DNA of 14,871 bases from Actinomycetota bacterium. GTDB lineage: Bacteria > Actinomycetota > Thermoleophilia > Solirubrobacterales > Solirubrobacteraceae. Positions within the stretch are counted from its first letter, which is position 1. Every line of letters starts with the position of its first letter. The notes beneath the pieces are model-generated. The model was not told the origin of the DNA. It made no database searches and was given only the letters and a program-made list of their open reading frames with translations. Location: contig VAWY01000138.1 in the NCBI GenBank assembly GCA_005888335.1, positions 1-14,871 on the forward strand, read 5' to 3'. The translations under genes were made by a program, and so were the position numbers. Below are positions 6,408 through 14,842 of the stretch, piece after piece.

Positions 6408-7415
6408 ATGCCCGACGTGCGCCTCCTCGTCGCGCCCGACGCCTTCAAGGGCACGTTCCGCGCGCCCGAGGTGGCGGCGGCGATCGGCCGCGGGATCGAA
6501 GCGGCGGGGCTCGAGCCGCCCGACCTGTGCCCGATCGCCGACGGCGGCGAGGGGACGATGGAGGCGCTGGTGCTCGCCCTCGGCGGCGAGACCGCCGGCG
6601 CGACGGTGCGCGACCCGCTGGGGCGCGAGATCCGCGCCGGCTTCGCGCTCCTCGAGGACGGGGCCACCGCGGTCGTCGAGGTCGCCGAGGCCAGCGGGCT
6701 GGGGCTCGTGGCCGAGCACGAGCGCGACGCCGAGGCGGCGACCACCCACGGCACCGGCGACCTCATCGCCGCCGCGGTCGACGCCGGGGCGGGCGTCGTG
6801 CTCGTCGCCGTCGGGGGCAGCGCGACGACCGACGGCGGCGCCGGCGCCATCGAGGCGCTGCGCGAGGCGGGCGGGCTGCGCAACGCGCGGCTCGTCGTGC
6901 TCTCCGACGTGCGCACGCCGTTCGAGCGCGCGGCGGCGGTGTTCGCCCCGCAGAAGGGCGCCGACGCCGCCGCGGTGCGCCGGCTCGAGCGCCGCCTCGA
7001 CCGCTTCGCCGCCGAGCTGCCGCGCGATCCGCGCGGCGTTCCGATGTCCGGTGCCGCCGGCGGGCTGTCCGGCGGCCTGTGGGCGGCGTTCGGCGCGCAG
7101 CTCGAGCCCGGCGCGCCGTTCGTGCTCGACGCCGTCGGCTACGACGAGCGCGCCCGCGCAGCGTTCGCCGTCGTCCTCGGCGAGGGCCGCCTCGACGCGA
7201 CGACGCTGCACGGCAAGGCGGTCTTCGAGGCGGCCACGCGCGCCCGCCAGATGGGCGTGCCCGCGCATGCGATCGTCGGCCAGGACCGCCTGGACGCGTT
7301 CGGCAAGCGCATGCTGGACCTCCAGCACGTGCTCGAGGCGAGCGACGCGCGCGACCTCGAGGCCGCGGGCTCGGACCTGGCCGCGCGGCTACTCTCGGAG
7401 ACGCGTCCCGGGTAG
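6408..7415 (+). CDS. Glycerate kinase (GlxK/GarK type)
   Basis: Phosphorylates D-glycerate with ATP in the cytoplasm, feeding glyoxylate, serine or sugar-acid breakdown into glycolysis; members of this family mostly give 2-phosphoglycerate. Family motifs are clear: VAPDAFKGTF (8-17), IADGGEGTMEAL (43-54), THGTGDLIAAA (113-123), VGGSATTDGGAGA (135-147), LSDVRTPFERAAAVFAPQKGAD (about 165-186) and GEGRLDATTLHGKA near the C-terminus. At 335 aa it is shorter than the common 370-380 aa. The ATG at 6408 is chosen because AGG sits four bases upstream and the protein begins MPDVRLLVAPDAFKG as expected. The frame is open further upstream through the hairpin but is not protein-like there. The next gene starts 42 bases downstream; a shared transcript is possible, but no functional link is evident. 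Confidence 0.92.
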   Translation: MPDVRLLVAPDAFKGTFRAPEVAAAIGRGIEAAGLEPPDLCPIADGGEGTMEALVLALGGETAGATVRDPLGREIRAGFALLEDGATAVVEVAEASGLGLVAEHERDAEAATTHGTGDLIAAAVDAGAGVVLVAVGGSATTDGGAGAIEALREAGGLRNARLVVLSDVRTPFERAAAVFAPQKGADAAAVRRLERRLDRFAAELPRDPRGVPMSGAAGGLSGGLWAAFGAQLEPGAPFVLDAVGYDERARAAFAVVLGEGRLDATTLHGKAVFEAATRARQMGVPAHAIVGQDRLDAFGKRMLDLQHVLEASDARDLEAAGSDLAARLLSETRPG

Positions 7416-7457
7416 GACTGGGGCCAACCTCCGTCCTCCCTCTCGCGTTCCAGCATC

Positions 7458-8171
7458 ATGGCCGCCGAGCCCACCCTGATCTCGCCGCCGCGCCCGCGGA
7501 CCGAGCCGCCGGTCTTCGTCGACCCGGGCGGAGGCCGCGCCCGGCGCCTGCGCGTCGTCGTCGCCGCCGCCGCGCTTGCGGGGCTGCTCGTGCTCGGCGC
7601 CCTGGTGCTCGGGTCGCTCGGCGTGGGCGGCCTGCCCGGGCTCTCCGCGGTGCTCGGCCACCACGACGCCCCCGATCGCTCGCCCGCCGGCGCCCGCCTC
7701 GCACCTTCCGCCCCGGCCGCGGCCGCTGCCGGGCGGCCGGCCACCGCCCGCGCGCTCGCCGGCGCGCACGACGCCCGCCCGGCCGCCCCGCGGCGCCGCG
7801 CCGACCAGCTGCGCGCCGGCCGCCAGGCGCCCGCGAGCGTGCGGCCGCGCCGCTCGCCCGGGACCGCCGTCGCCGCGCCGGTGCGCCCGGTCGCGGTGGA
7901 CGCCCCGCCCGTCCACGACTCTCCCGCGGCCCGCCCGGCGCCCGCGCGGCGCACCCAGCGCGCCACGCACCGCCCGGCCTGGTCGGGCGGCAGCGCCTCG
8001 CGCACCACCCCGCCGCCGGGGCAGGCCAAGACGCCGGGAACGCCGGCCAAGCCGAAGAGCGACCCGTCGTCGGCGACGACGACGAACGGCAAGTCGGCGA
8101 CCACCCCGGCCGCTGAGCGCAAGGCGACCACCGACCCCGCGTCCCCGCCCAACGGCCACTCCGCGGGATGA
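7458..8171 (+). CDS. Membrane-anchored, low-complexity Ala/Pro/Arg-rich protein upstream of the polysaccharide synthase
   Basis: 237 aa with no recognisable catalytic domain. A short cytoplasmic stretch with the motif PPVFVDPGGGRARRLR (residues 18-32) precedes one membrane helix (about 33-54). The remaining 180 residues are rich in Ala, Pro, Arg, Ser and Thr and look disordered and extracytoplasmic, ending in a Thr/Lys/Pro-rich tail. The stop overlaps the start of the deacetylase/glycosyltransferase gene as ATGA, so the two are coupled and the product may be an accessory subunit of that enzyme. That role is inferred only from position. No clear ribosome-binding site precedes the ATG at 7458. 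Low complexity would make this gene easy to miss in similarity searches. Confidence 0.75.
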   Translation: MAAEPTLISPPRPRTEPPVFVDPGGGRARRLRVVVAAAALAGLLVLGALVLGSLGVGGLPGLSAVLGHHDAPDRSPAGARLAPSAPAAAAAGRPATARALAGAHDARPAAPRRRADQLRAGRQAPASVRPRRSPGTAVAAPVRPVAVDAPPVHDSPAARPAPARRTQRATHRPAWSGGSASRTTPPPGQAKTPGTPAKPKSDPSSATTTNGKSATTPAAERKATTDPASPPNGHSAG

Positions 8172-10297
8172 GCGCGCCGCCCGGCGCCGCCCGGCGCCGC
8201 GCGTGGCGCCGGCGCAACCCCCGGGCGCACTGGGGGCTGCTGGCGTTCTGCCTCGCCGTCGTGCTCCTGCTGGTCGCCGTGCAGGGGTTGAGCACCCGGA
8301 CGATCGGCGCGAGCGGCACGCCGGTGGCGCAGCCGGGCGCGGCCGAGCCGCTGGCCGGCGGCCCGTCCGTGCTCGCCGGGCAGGACCTGAAGGGCCACCG
8401 CCCTCCCCCGCGCCGCGTCGCCCTGACCTTCGACGACGGCCCCGACCCGAGGTGGACGCCGCGCATCGCCGCGGCGCTGCGCCGGGCGCACGTGCCGGCC
8501 ACCTTCTTCGTGGTGGGCAGCAACGTCGCCCGCCATCCCGGCATCGTCAAGAGCCTGCACCGCCAGGGCTTCGAGCTCGGCGCCCACACGTTCACGCACG
8601 CGGACCTCTCCTCCCTCTCGCACGCCCAGCTCGACCTGCAGCTCAACCTCACCGACGCCGCCATCGCCGCGGCCACCGGCGTACGGCCGCGCCTCCTGCG
8701 ACCGCCGTACTCGGCCACGCCCGACGCCGTCACGCCACGCCAGCTCACCGCGCTGCGCGAGGTCGCGCGGCGCGGCTACGTCGTGGCGCTGAGCGACTTC
8801 GACAGCCGCGACTGGGAGCGCCCGGGGGTCGCCAGGATCCTGCGGGCCGCCGCGCCGCGCGGGGACCGCGGCGGCGTCGTGCTCATGCATGACGGCGGCG
8901 GCGACCGCGCCGAGACCGTCGCCGCGCTCGAACGCCTCGTCCCGCTCCTGCGCCGGCGCGGCTACCGGTTCGAGACGGTCTCGCGCCTCGCCGGGCTGCC
9001 CGAGGCGCAGGTCGAGCTGCGCGTCGCCGGCTGGCCGCGGACCCGGGCGCGGCTGCTCGCCGTCGGCCTTGCCGCCTCGCGCTGGGTCACCGCGGCGCTC
9101 TTCGTCCTCGTCGTCACCTCGACGCTGCTGCTGCTCCTGCGCGCGGCGATCGCCGTCGCCCTGGCCAGCCACCACGCGCGCACGACGCGCGCCGCGCCCG
9201 GCGCATCGGACCGCTCCTACGCGCCGCCGGTCTCGATCGTCATGCCCGCCTTCAACGAGTCGGTCGGCATCGAGCGCGCGGTCCGCTCGCTGGCCGCCGC
9301 GGACTACCCGCAGCTCGAGATCATCGTCGTCGACGACGGCTCGACCGACGGCACGGGCGACCTCGTCGAGCGCCTCGGGCTGCCGGACGTGCGCGTGCTG
9401 CGCCAGGCGAACGCCGGCAAGGCCGCCGCGCTCAACCGCGGGATCGCCGCGGCCGGCCACGACGTGCTCGTCATGGTCGACGCCGACACGGTCTTCGAGC
9501 CCGGCACGCTGCGCGCGCTCGTCGCGCCGCTGCGCGACCCGGCCGTCGGCGCGGCGGCGGGCAACACGAAGGTCGGCAACCGGCGCAGCCTGCTCGGCCT
9601 GTGGCAGCACGTCGAGTACGTGATGGGCTTCAACCTCGACCGCCGGCTCTACGACCTGCTGCGCTGCATGCCCACGGTGCCCGGGGCCATCGGCGCCTTC
9701 CGCCGCGGCGCCGTGGCCGACGCCGGCGGCGTCTCGACCGCGACGCTGGCCGAGGACACCGACCTCACGCTCGCCATCGGGCGCGCGGGCTGGCGCGTGG
9801 TCTACGCCGAGGACGCCCGCGCATGGACCGAGGCGCCCTCGTCGCTGGGCGCGCTGTGGCGCCAGCGCTACCGCTGGTCGTACGGCACGATGCAGGCGGC
9901 CTGGAAGCACAAGCGCGCCTTCCGCCACCTGCGCGATCCCGCGGAGCGGCGCATCGCGCTCGTGGGCCTGCCCTACCTCGTGCTCTTCCAGATCGTGCTG
10001 CCGCTCGGCTCGCTGGTCATCGACCCGCTCGCCGTCTACGGGCTGGTCTTCCTCGACCCGGTGCCGATCCTGGCCTTCTGGCTCGGCTTCAACGCCGTCC
10101 AGATCGCCGTCGCGTTCTACGCCTGCCGCCTCGACGGCGAGTCGCCGCGCGTGCTGTGGACGCTGCCGCTCCAGCAGTTCGTCTACCGCCAGCTGATGTA
10201 CCTCGTCGTGACCGCGTCGCTGGTCACCGCGCTCGAGGGCCGCCGCCTGCCGTGGCACCACGTCGAGCGCACCGGCGACGTCGAGGTCGCTGGCTGA
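8168..10297 (+). CDS. Bifunctional polysaccharide deacetylase / family 2 processive glycosyltransferase (PNAG-synthase-like)
   Basis: 709 aa, predicted to polymerise an N-acetylhexosamine-type polymer and deacetylate it outside the cell, as PgaC plus PgaB or streptomycete MatB do. A membrane helix (about 22-40) is followed by a NodB domain (82-275) with LTFDDGPD (D89, D90), metal ligands H140 and H144 in GAHTFTHAD, RPPYSA (178-183) and LMHDGGG (H241). Hydrophobic residues 299-333 cross back to the cytoplasm. The GT2 domain (353-590) shows VVDDGSTDGT (388-397), NAGKAAALN (415-423), DAD (438-440), LAEDTDL (E529, D530) and QRYRW (566-570). Further helices lie at about 598-622, 625-650 and 668-688. 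This topology puts the deacetylase outside and the transferase inside, and all catalytic residues look intact. The ATG overlaps the upstream stop. The polymer's identity is inferred; chitin- or hyaluronan-like products are possible. Confidence 0.92.
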   Translation: MSAPPGAARRRAWRRRNPRAHWGLLAFCLAVVLLLVAVQGLSTRTIGASGTPVAQPGAAEPLAGGPSVLAGQDLKGHRPPPRRVALTFDDGPDPRWTPRIAAALRRAHVPATFFVVGSNVARHPGIVKSLHRQGFELGAHTFTHADLSSLSHAQLDLQLNLTDAAIAAATGVRPRLLRPPYSATPDAVTPRQLTALREVARRGYVVALSDFDSRDWERPGVARILRAAAPRGDRGGVVLMHDGGGDRAETVAALERLVPLLRRRGYRFETVSRLAGLPEAQVELRVAGWPRTRARLLAVGLAASRWVTAALFVLVVTSTLLLLLRAAIAVALASHHARTTRAAPGASDRSYAPPVSIVMPAFNESVGIERAVRSLAAADYPQLEIIVVDDGSTDGTGDLVERLGLPDVRVLRQANAGKAAALNRGIAAAGHDVLVMVDADTVFEPGTLRALVAPLRDPAVGAAAGNTKVGNRRSLLGLWQHVEYVMGFNLDRRLYDLLRCMPTVPGAIGAFRRGAVADAGGVSTATLAEDTDLTLAIGRAGWRVVYAEDARAWTEAPSSLGALWRQRYRWSYGTMQAAWKHKRAFRHLRDPAERRIALVGLPYLVLFQIVLPLGSLVIDPLAVYGLVFLDPVPILAFWLGFNAVQIAVAFYACRLDGESPRVLWTLPLQQFVYRQLMYLVVTASLVTALEGRRLPWHHVERTGDVEVAG

Positions 10298-10307
10298 GTC
10301 AGCCGGC
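10289..10307. terminator. Short palindrome at the convergent gene ends
   Basis: GGCTGA-G-TCAGCC (10292-10304) is a perfect palindrome around one base. Pairing extends through a T-G wobble to 10289/10307, giving nine pairs on paper, fewer once a real loop is allowed. It contains the stop codon of the glycosyltransferase and abuts the stop of the opposing serine hydrolase (10308-10310). A two-way terminator is plausible by position, but there is no T-run. Confidence 0.3.
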
Positions 10308-11423
10308 TCACGCGGCGCAGAACGCGGTGCCGACCACCCGCGAGACCGCGCGCGCCGCGCGCTTGGAGAGCGCGTCGTCGTTGATCGCCACGACCGCCTG
10401 GCGCTGGCCGTCGGCGCTGTTGAACGCGTAGGTGAGGTAGCCCGGGAAGTCGCCGTCGTGCCCCCAGACGCGGTCCGCCGCACACGACAGGCGGAAGGTC
10501 CGCGCGAAGCCCAGCGTGCGCGTCTCCCACAGACCCAGGCCGTAGTCCTCGCCCACGACACCCATGCTGGTCGTCGTCTCCATGGCGTGCAGCAGGTCGG
10601 GCGTCAGCACGCGCCCGCCGAGCAGCGCGCGGTAGAACTGGGCGAGGTCGGCGACGGTGGAGACGATCCCGCCGGCCGCCCACGCAAGCGTGGGGCTCAC
10701 GCCGGTGACGTCGATCAGCGGCTTGCGGGGGAAGTGGTAGTAGCCGTGGGCGTAGCGCCCGGCGATGCGGGGCGACGCGTCCAGGCTGGTGCGGCTCAGG
10801 CCGAGCGGCACGAAGAGCCGCCGCTTCAGCTCGGCGGCCAGCGAGTCCCCCGTCGCCGCCTCGACGATCAGCCCGAGCACGATGTAGCCCGTGTTCGAGT
10901 ACGACCAGCCGCCGCCCGGCGGGAAGTGCGGCGGGTGCTTGGTGGCGACGCCCACGATCGCCTGCGGCGTCCACACGTGACCCAGGTCGCCCTTCACGTA
11001 CGGCTGGAGCACGGTGCCGTCGCCGTCGTTGAGGTAGTCGAAGAGGCCGCTGGTGTGGTTGAGCAGCTCGCGGACGGTGATGCGGTCACCGCCCGGGACG
11101 AGCCCGGGGACCCACTTCTCCACGGTGTCGTCGAGCGACAGCTTGCCCTCGCCGGCGAGCTGCAGGACGAGCGCGGCGACAAACGTCTTGGTCACGCTGC
11201 CGACGCGGAAGCGGTCGCCGCTGCGCATCGGGGTGCCGCGCTTGCGATCGGCGACGCCGGCGGCCAGGCGCAGGCTGCGCGTCCCGTTGCGCGCGAAGAC
11301 GATGACGCCCGGCGCGCCCGCGTTGACGAGCGCCTGCATGTCGTTGGGCAGCGAGGCGCCGCGCGCCGGCGCCGCGCTCACCAGGAGCGCCGTGACGATC
11401 GCGATCGCGCCCGCTGAACGCAT
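10308..11423 (-). CDS. Secreted serine hydrolase, beta-lactamase / D-Ala-D-Ala carboxypeptidase fold (class C-like)
   Basis: 371 aa with an N-terminal signal peptide (hydrophobic GAIAIVTALLVSAAPARG, cleavage near residue 22-23), so it acts outside the cytoplasm. The three active-site motifs are present: SxxK as S76-V-T-K79, YxN as Y175-S-N177, and HDG at 322-324 in the third (KTG-equivalent) position. ELLNHTSGLFDYL and GGIVSTVADLAQF are also family-typical. These enzymes include D-Ala-D-Ala carboxypeptidases, esterases and true class C beta-lactamases; the sequence alone cannot say which. An HDG third motif is more usual for peptidase or esterase members than for AmpC. Cysteines at 314 and 369 could pair outside the cell. 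It lies 51 bases downstream of the GGDEF-EAL gene on the same strand, so it may share that transcript, and converges on the glycosyltransferase gene. Confidence 0.9.
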   Translation of the reverse strand: MRSAGAIAIVTALLVSAAPARGASLPNDMQALVNAGAPGVIVFARNGTRSLRLAAGVADRKRGTPMRSGDRFRVGSVTKTFVAALVLQLAGEGKLSLDDTVEKWVPGLVPGGDRITVRELLNHTSGLFDYLNDGDGTVLQPYVKGDLGHVWTPQAIVGVATKHPPHFPPGGGWSYSNTGYIVLGLIVEAATGDSLAAELKRRLFVPLGLSRTSLDASPRIAGRYAHGYYHFPRKPLIDVTGVSPTLAWAAGGIVSTVADLAQFYRALLGGRVLTPDLLHAMETTTSMGVVGEDYGLGLWETRTLGFARTFRLSCAADRVWGHDGDFPGYLTYAFNSADGQRQAVVAINDDALSKRAARAVSRVVGTAFCAA

Positions 11424-11474
11424 CTGGCGCGATCGTCGCAGGCTGCGCAGGCCCGCTTCGGGGAAGAAGCTCCC

Positions 11475-13685
11475 TTACGCCGCGACGGCCGGCCCGCCCG
11501 CGCGCAGCAGCGCGGAGGCGTCGTCGGCGCTGAGGGGCTCGGCGAAGAGGAAGCCCTGGCCCAGCTCGCAGCCCAGGCGGCGCAGCTGCGCCAGCTCGGC
11601 AGCGCCCTCGATGCCCTCGGCGACGGTCCGCAGACCGAGCGAGTGACCGAGCTCGAGGATCGTCCTCGCCAGCGCCGTGCCCTCACGACTGGCGTTCAGC
11701 CCGTCGACGAACGGCTTGGCCATCTTCAGCAGGTCGATCGGGAAGCGGCGCAGGTAGCGCAGCGAGCTGTAGCCGGTGCCGAAGTCGTCGACGGCCAGGC
11801 GCAGGCCAAGGGCCTTGAGCGCGCGCAGGCGCTCGATCGTCGCCTCGGTGTCGTGCATCAGGACGGTCTCGGTGATCTCCAGCCACAGGCGGTCGGGCGC
11901 CAGGCCGCTGCGCGCGAGCGCCCGCGCGACGACCTCGACGAGGTCGGACTGCTGGAGCTGCTTGCCGGAGAGGTTGACGCTGACCGACGTCCCCCACCGC
12001 TGCGCCTGCACGCAGGCCTGCTCGAGCACCCAGCGGCCGATGTCGACGATGAGGTCGGTCTCCTCGGCGAGCGGGACGAAGCTCCGCGGCGGCAGCAGGC
12101 CGCGCGTCGGGTGGCGCCAGCGCACGAGCGCCTCGAAGGCGACGAGGTTGCCGTCGGCCAGCGAGACCACCGGCTGGTAGTGGACGACGAGCTCGTTGCG
12201 CGCCACCGCGCGCTGCAGATCGGCCTCGAGCTCGATGCGCTCGAGTACCTCGGCGCGCATCGACGGCTCGAAGAGGGCGTGCCGGCCCTTGCCGTCGGCC
12301 TTGGCGCGGTACATCGCGACGTCGGCGTTGCGCAGCAGCTCCTCGCCGCGCCCGCCGCCCACGACGATCCCGACCGAGGCGGAGACGAAGACCTCGCGGC
12401 CCTGGATCTCGAACGGCGGGTGCAGCGCCTCGATGACGCGCTGGGCGACGGCGACGGCCTCGCGCTCGGAGCGGACGTCCTCGAGGAGCACGGCGAACTC
12501 GTCGCCGCCGAGCCGCGCGGCGGTGTCGCCCGCGCGCAGGCAGCCGTTCAGGCGTGACGCGACGGTGACGAGCAGCTCGTCGCCGGCGGCGTGGCCGAGC
12601 GAGTCGTTGACGGTCTTGAAGCGGTCGAGGTCGCAGAAGAGCACGCCGACGCGCCCGGCCGCGCCGCCGCGCTCGAGCGCGTGGTTGAGGCGGTCGAGGA
12701 ACAGCGCGCGGTTCGGCAGCCCGGTCAGCGAGTCGTGCAGCGCCTGGTGGAGCATGGTGCCGACGGTGCGCGCGTCGGTCAGCGCGAGGCTCGCGTGCTC
12801 GGCCAGCGTGGACAGCATGCCCTGCTCGGCGCGCGTGTAGGTCCGTGCGGGCTCGAGCGAGCGCACCACGAGCGCGCCGACGATCTCGCCCTGCTCGTGC
12901 ACCGGCGCGGCCATGGCGGCCTTCGCGCGCCCGTCGCCGTCCTCGACGACGACCAGGCGCCCCTCGCCCGCGGCGCGCCCGATCGCACCGCTCCCGACGA
13001 TGCACGTCTCGCCGTCCGGCCCGCGCAGCACGCGCGGCTCCTCGGGATCGCGCCGGAAGACGGCCGCGGTCACGTCGCCGAGCAGATCGGCGGCCGTGGT
13101 GACGATCGCCTTGAGCGTGTCGTCGAGCGGCTCGCGATTGGAGATCGAGCCCTGGATGAGCGCCAGGCGCTCCAGCAGCCGCTGGCGCTCCTGCAGGCGG
13201 GCGAGCAGGAGCGCGTTCTCGCGCGCCTGCTGTTGTGAGCGCAGGCGCAGCCCGCGCTCGGCCTCGACGACGCCGTGCATCCGCAGCGTCAGTGCGAGCG
13301 TGCGCGCCATCCCACGCACGAGGTTGAGCTCGAACGGGTCGAGCGGCTCGCCCATGCGAGCGAGCACGACCGCGCCGTCGCGGTCGTCGTCGAGCGGGAC
13401 GACCACGGCGCGGCACGCGCCGGCGCCGGGCACGGCGACGTCGCCTCCGCCGGCCGCGGCGAGCGCGACGAGGTCGAGCTCGGGGACGTCGAAGCGCGGC
13501 CAGCCGATCGACGCGGCGACCGCGCCTTCGCGCACGACGGCGCCGACCTCGGCGTCCAGCGCCTCCACCGCCGACTCGATCGCGCGCTCGAGCGCCGTGC
13601 TCTCGTCGGGCGCGCCCGAGATCGCGACGACGAACTCGGCCAGGTGCTGGGTCGACCAGCTCGTGGTGGGAGCGTGCGCGCTCAT
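11475..13685 (-). CDS. GAF-GGDEF-EAL cyclic-di-GMP signalling protein
   Basis: 736 aa, cytoplasmic, with no membrane helix. Residues 12-135 look like a divergent GAF-type sensor. Residues 140-178 are Glu/Arg/Gln/Leu-rich and probably a coiled coil. A second GAF domain spans 165-308. The GGDEF domain (316-470) keeps the GGDEF signature (393-397), [19 protein letters not shown] and the product-inhibition site RAGD (384-387, five residues before GGDEF), so diguanylate cyclase activity is expected. The EAL domain (485-725) keeps EAL (518-520), [31 protein letters not shown] and GQGFLF, so phosphodiesterase activity is also expected. The usual LKID is LKMA here (653-656). The start is the ATG at 13685 because it overlaps the FIST gene stop as ATGA; the frame is open 71 codons further upstream but reads there as shadow. 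Net activity cannot be judged from sequence. Confidence 0.93.
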   Translation of the reverse strand: MSAHAPTTSWSTQHLAEFVVAISGAPDESTALERAIESAVEALDAEVGAVVREGAVAASIGWPRFDVPELDLVALAAAGGGDVAVPGAGACRAVVVPLDDDRDGAVVLARMGEPLDPFELNLVRGMARTLALTLRMHGVVEAERGLRLRSQQQARENALLLARLQERQRLLERLALIQGSISNREPLDDTLKAIVTTAADLLGDVTAAVFRRDPEEPRVLRGPDGETCIVGSGAIGRAAGEGRLVVVEDGDGRAKAAMAAPVHEQGEIVGALVVRSLEPARTYTRAEQGMLSTLAEHASLALTDARTVGTMLHQALHDSLTGLPNRALFLDRLNHALERGGAAGRVGVLFCDLDRFKTVNDSLGHAAGDELLVTVASRLNGCLRAGDTAARLGGDEFAVLLEDVRSEREAVAVAQRVIEALHPPFEIQGREVFVSASVGIVVGGGRGEELLRNADVAMYRAKADGKGRHALFEPSMRAEVLERIELEADLQRAVARNELVVHYQPVVSLADGNLVAFEALVRWRHPTRGLLPPRSFVPLAEETDLIVDIGRWVLEQACVQAQRWGTSVSVNLSGKQLQQSDLVEVVARALARSGLAPDRLWLEITETVLMHDTEATIERLRALKALGLRLAVDDFGTGYSSLRYLRRFPIDLLKMAKPFVDGLNASREGTALARTILELGHSLGLRTVAEGIEGAAELAQLRRLGCELGQGFLFAEPLSADDASALLRAGGPAVAA

Positions 13686-14842
13686 CCGACGGCGAGGATC
13701 GCGATGGCCTGGTTGTGGAAGCCGACGAGCCCGCGCGTGCGGGCGATCTGCCCGATCGTGTTGCCGCGCGCGACGGGCGCGCCCGCGGCGCGGTGCGTGA
13801 AGGCCCCGGCGTCGCAGTACGCCCCGCGGGTGACCGACTGGAAGGCGAGCAGCCCGCGCGCCGGCGCGCCGTCCAGCGCGGCCAGCGCGTCGGCACACGC
13901 GGCGTCGGCGGCGGCCGCGGTCGAGGCGGCGTCGCCGGCCATCGGCCAGGCCAGCCCGCCCTGCGGCAGCTCGCCGAGCACGCTGAGCGAGCGAGTGTCG
14001 AAGTCGACGTCGACGACCGTGCGGACCTGCTCCTCGCCCGCGCGCCGGCCGACGCCGAGGGGCAGCTCGCGCGCCGCGGCCAGCAGCGCGCCGCCTCCGC
14101 CGGCGACGCCGGGGAGGCGCTCGAGGTAGACGTCGAGCGCGGGACGCCCGTCGAGCTCGAGCACCTGCGAGCCCTCGGCGCGGGTGATCAGCAGCGGCTC
14201 GCCGACCGGGCGCATGCCGTGGCGGACGCCCACGCCGAGCGGGGCGTTGGAGCCGATCGCCGCGGCGACGACGCCGCCCGCGCGGACGTCGCCGCCGTGG
14301 AGGAGCGCGGCGACGCCGGGCGCGCCGCCCGCCGCGCCGCCGCCGACGAGCGGTACGCCGGCGCCGACGACGCTGTACGCGCCGCGGACGACGTCCTGCG
14401 GGTCACCGCCGTCGGGTTCGACGAAGAGCAGCAGCGCCTGGTGCGGCCGGTCGGCGACGTCGCCCAGGCACGCGGCCGCCTCGGCGCCGGCCTCGCGCAG
14501 GCTGCCCGCGCCGACCGCCGTGGTCGAGACGCTCAGGCTCTCGCCGCCCAGCGCGGCGACCACGAGCTCGCCGGGGCGTGGCGGGCCGCCGGGCAGCGCA
14601 GCGGGGGTCGCGCAGCCGACGACCGGGACGCCGGGCGCGACGGCGGCCACGGCGCGGCCGGTGGCGGCCAGGTTCTGCGCTCCGGCGACGAAGACGACGA
14701 GCAGGCGAGGATCGACTCGGCCGGCCAGCGCCGCGGCGGTGGCGCGCTCGGCGGCGTCGGCGCGGTCGCCGGCCTCCGCGCAGCCGACAGCGACCCAGCG
14801 CTCGGCGATGGGTGCGCGGACGGGCTCGGGCGCGGCCCTCAT
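13682..14842 (-). CDS. FIST domain sensory protein (FIST N + FIST C)
   Basis: About 386 aa. The FIST domain is a predicted ligand-binding sensory module, proposed from gene context to bind small molecules such as amino acids, and often found with cyclic-di-GMP or histidine-kinase outputs. The N-terminal half shows the Rossmann-like pattern [11 protein letters not shown] then [12 protein letters not shown], where FIST proteins usually have GCSTAGE. The C-terminal part ends [27 protein letters not shown], typical of FIST_C. No signal peptide or membrane helix is seen. The start is the ATG at 14842; a TTG at 14863 is in frame and the frame stays open to the window edge, so a longer N-terminus cannot be excluded. 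Its TGA overlaps the ATG of the GGDEF-EAL gene, so the two are translated together and probably work together. Confidence 0.85.
   Translation of the reverse strand: MRAAPEPVRAPIAERWVAVGCAEAGDRADAAERATAAALAGRVDPRLLVVFVAGAQNLAATGRAVAAVAPGVPVVGCATPAALPGGPPRPGELVVAALGGESLSVSTTAVGAGSLREAGAEAAACLGDVADRPHQALLLFVEPDGGDPQDVVRGAYSVVGAGVPLVGGGAAGGAPGVAALLHGGDVRAGGVVAAAIGSNAPLGVGVRHGMRPVGEPLLITRAEGSQVLELDGRPALDVYLERLPGVAGGGGALLAAARELPLGVGRRAGEEQVRTVVDVDFDTRSLSVLGELPQGGLAWPMAGDAASTAAAADAACADALAALDGAPARGLLAFQSVTRGAYCDAGAFTHRAAGAPVARGNTIGQIARTRGLVGFHNQAIAILAVG

Noticed and set aside
7139..10561. A very long open frame (1140 codons) on the minus strand opposite the glycerate kinase, disordered protein and glycosyltransferase genes
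   Set aside because: It is antisense to three genes with clear family motifs. Its own translation is Arg/Ala/Gly/Asp-rich shadow sequence without domains, which is expected at this GC content.
11643..12557. A 304-codon plus-strand open frame opposite the EAL/GGDEF region
   Set aside because: It is antisense shadow, with no domain and mirrored codon bias.
13686..13898. A 71-residue upstream extension of the GGDEF-EAL protein
   Set aside because: The added sequence is Arg-rich shadow of the FIST gene. The ATGA overlap at 13682-13685 is a better start.
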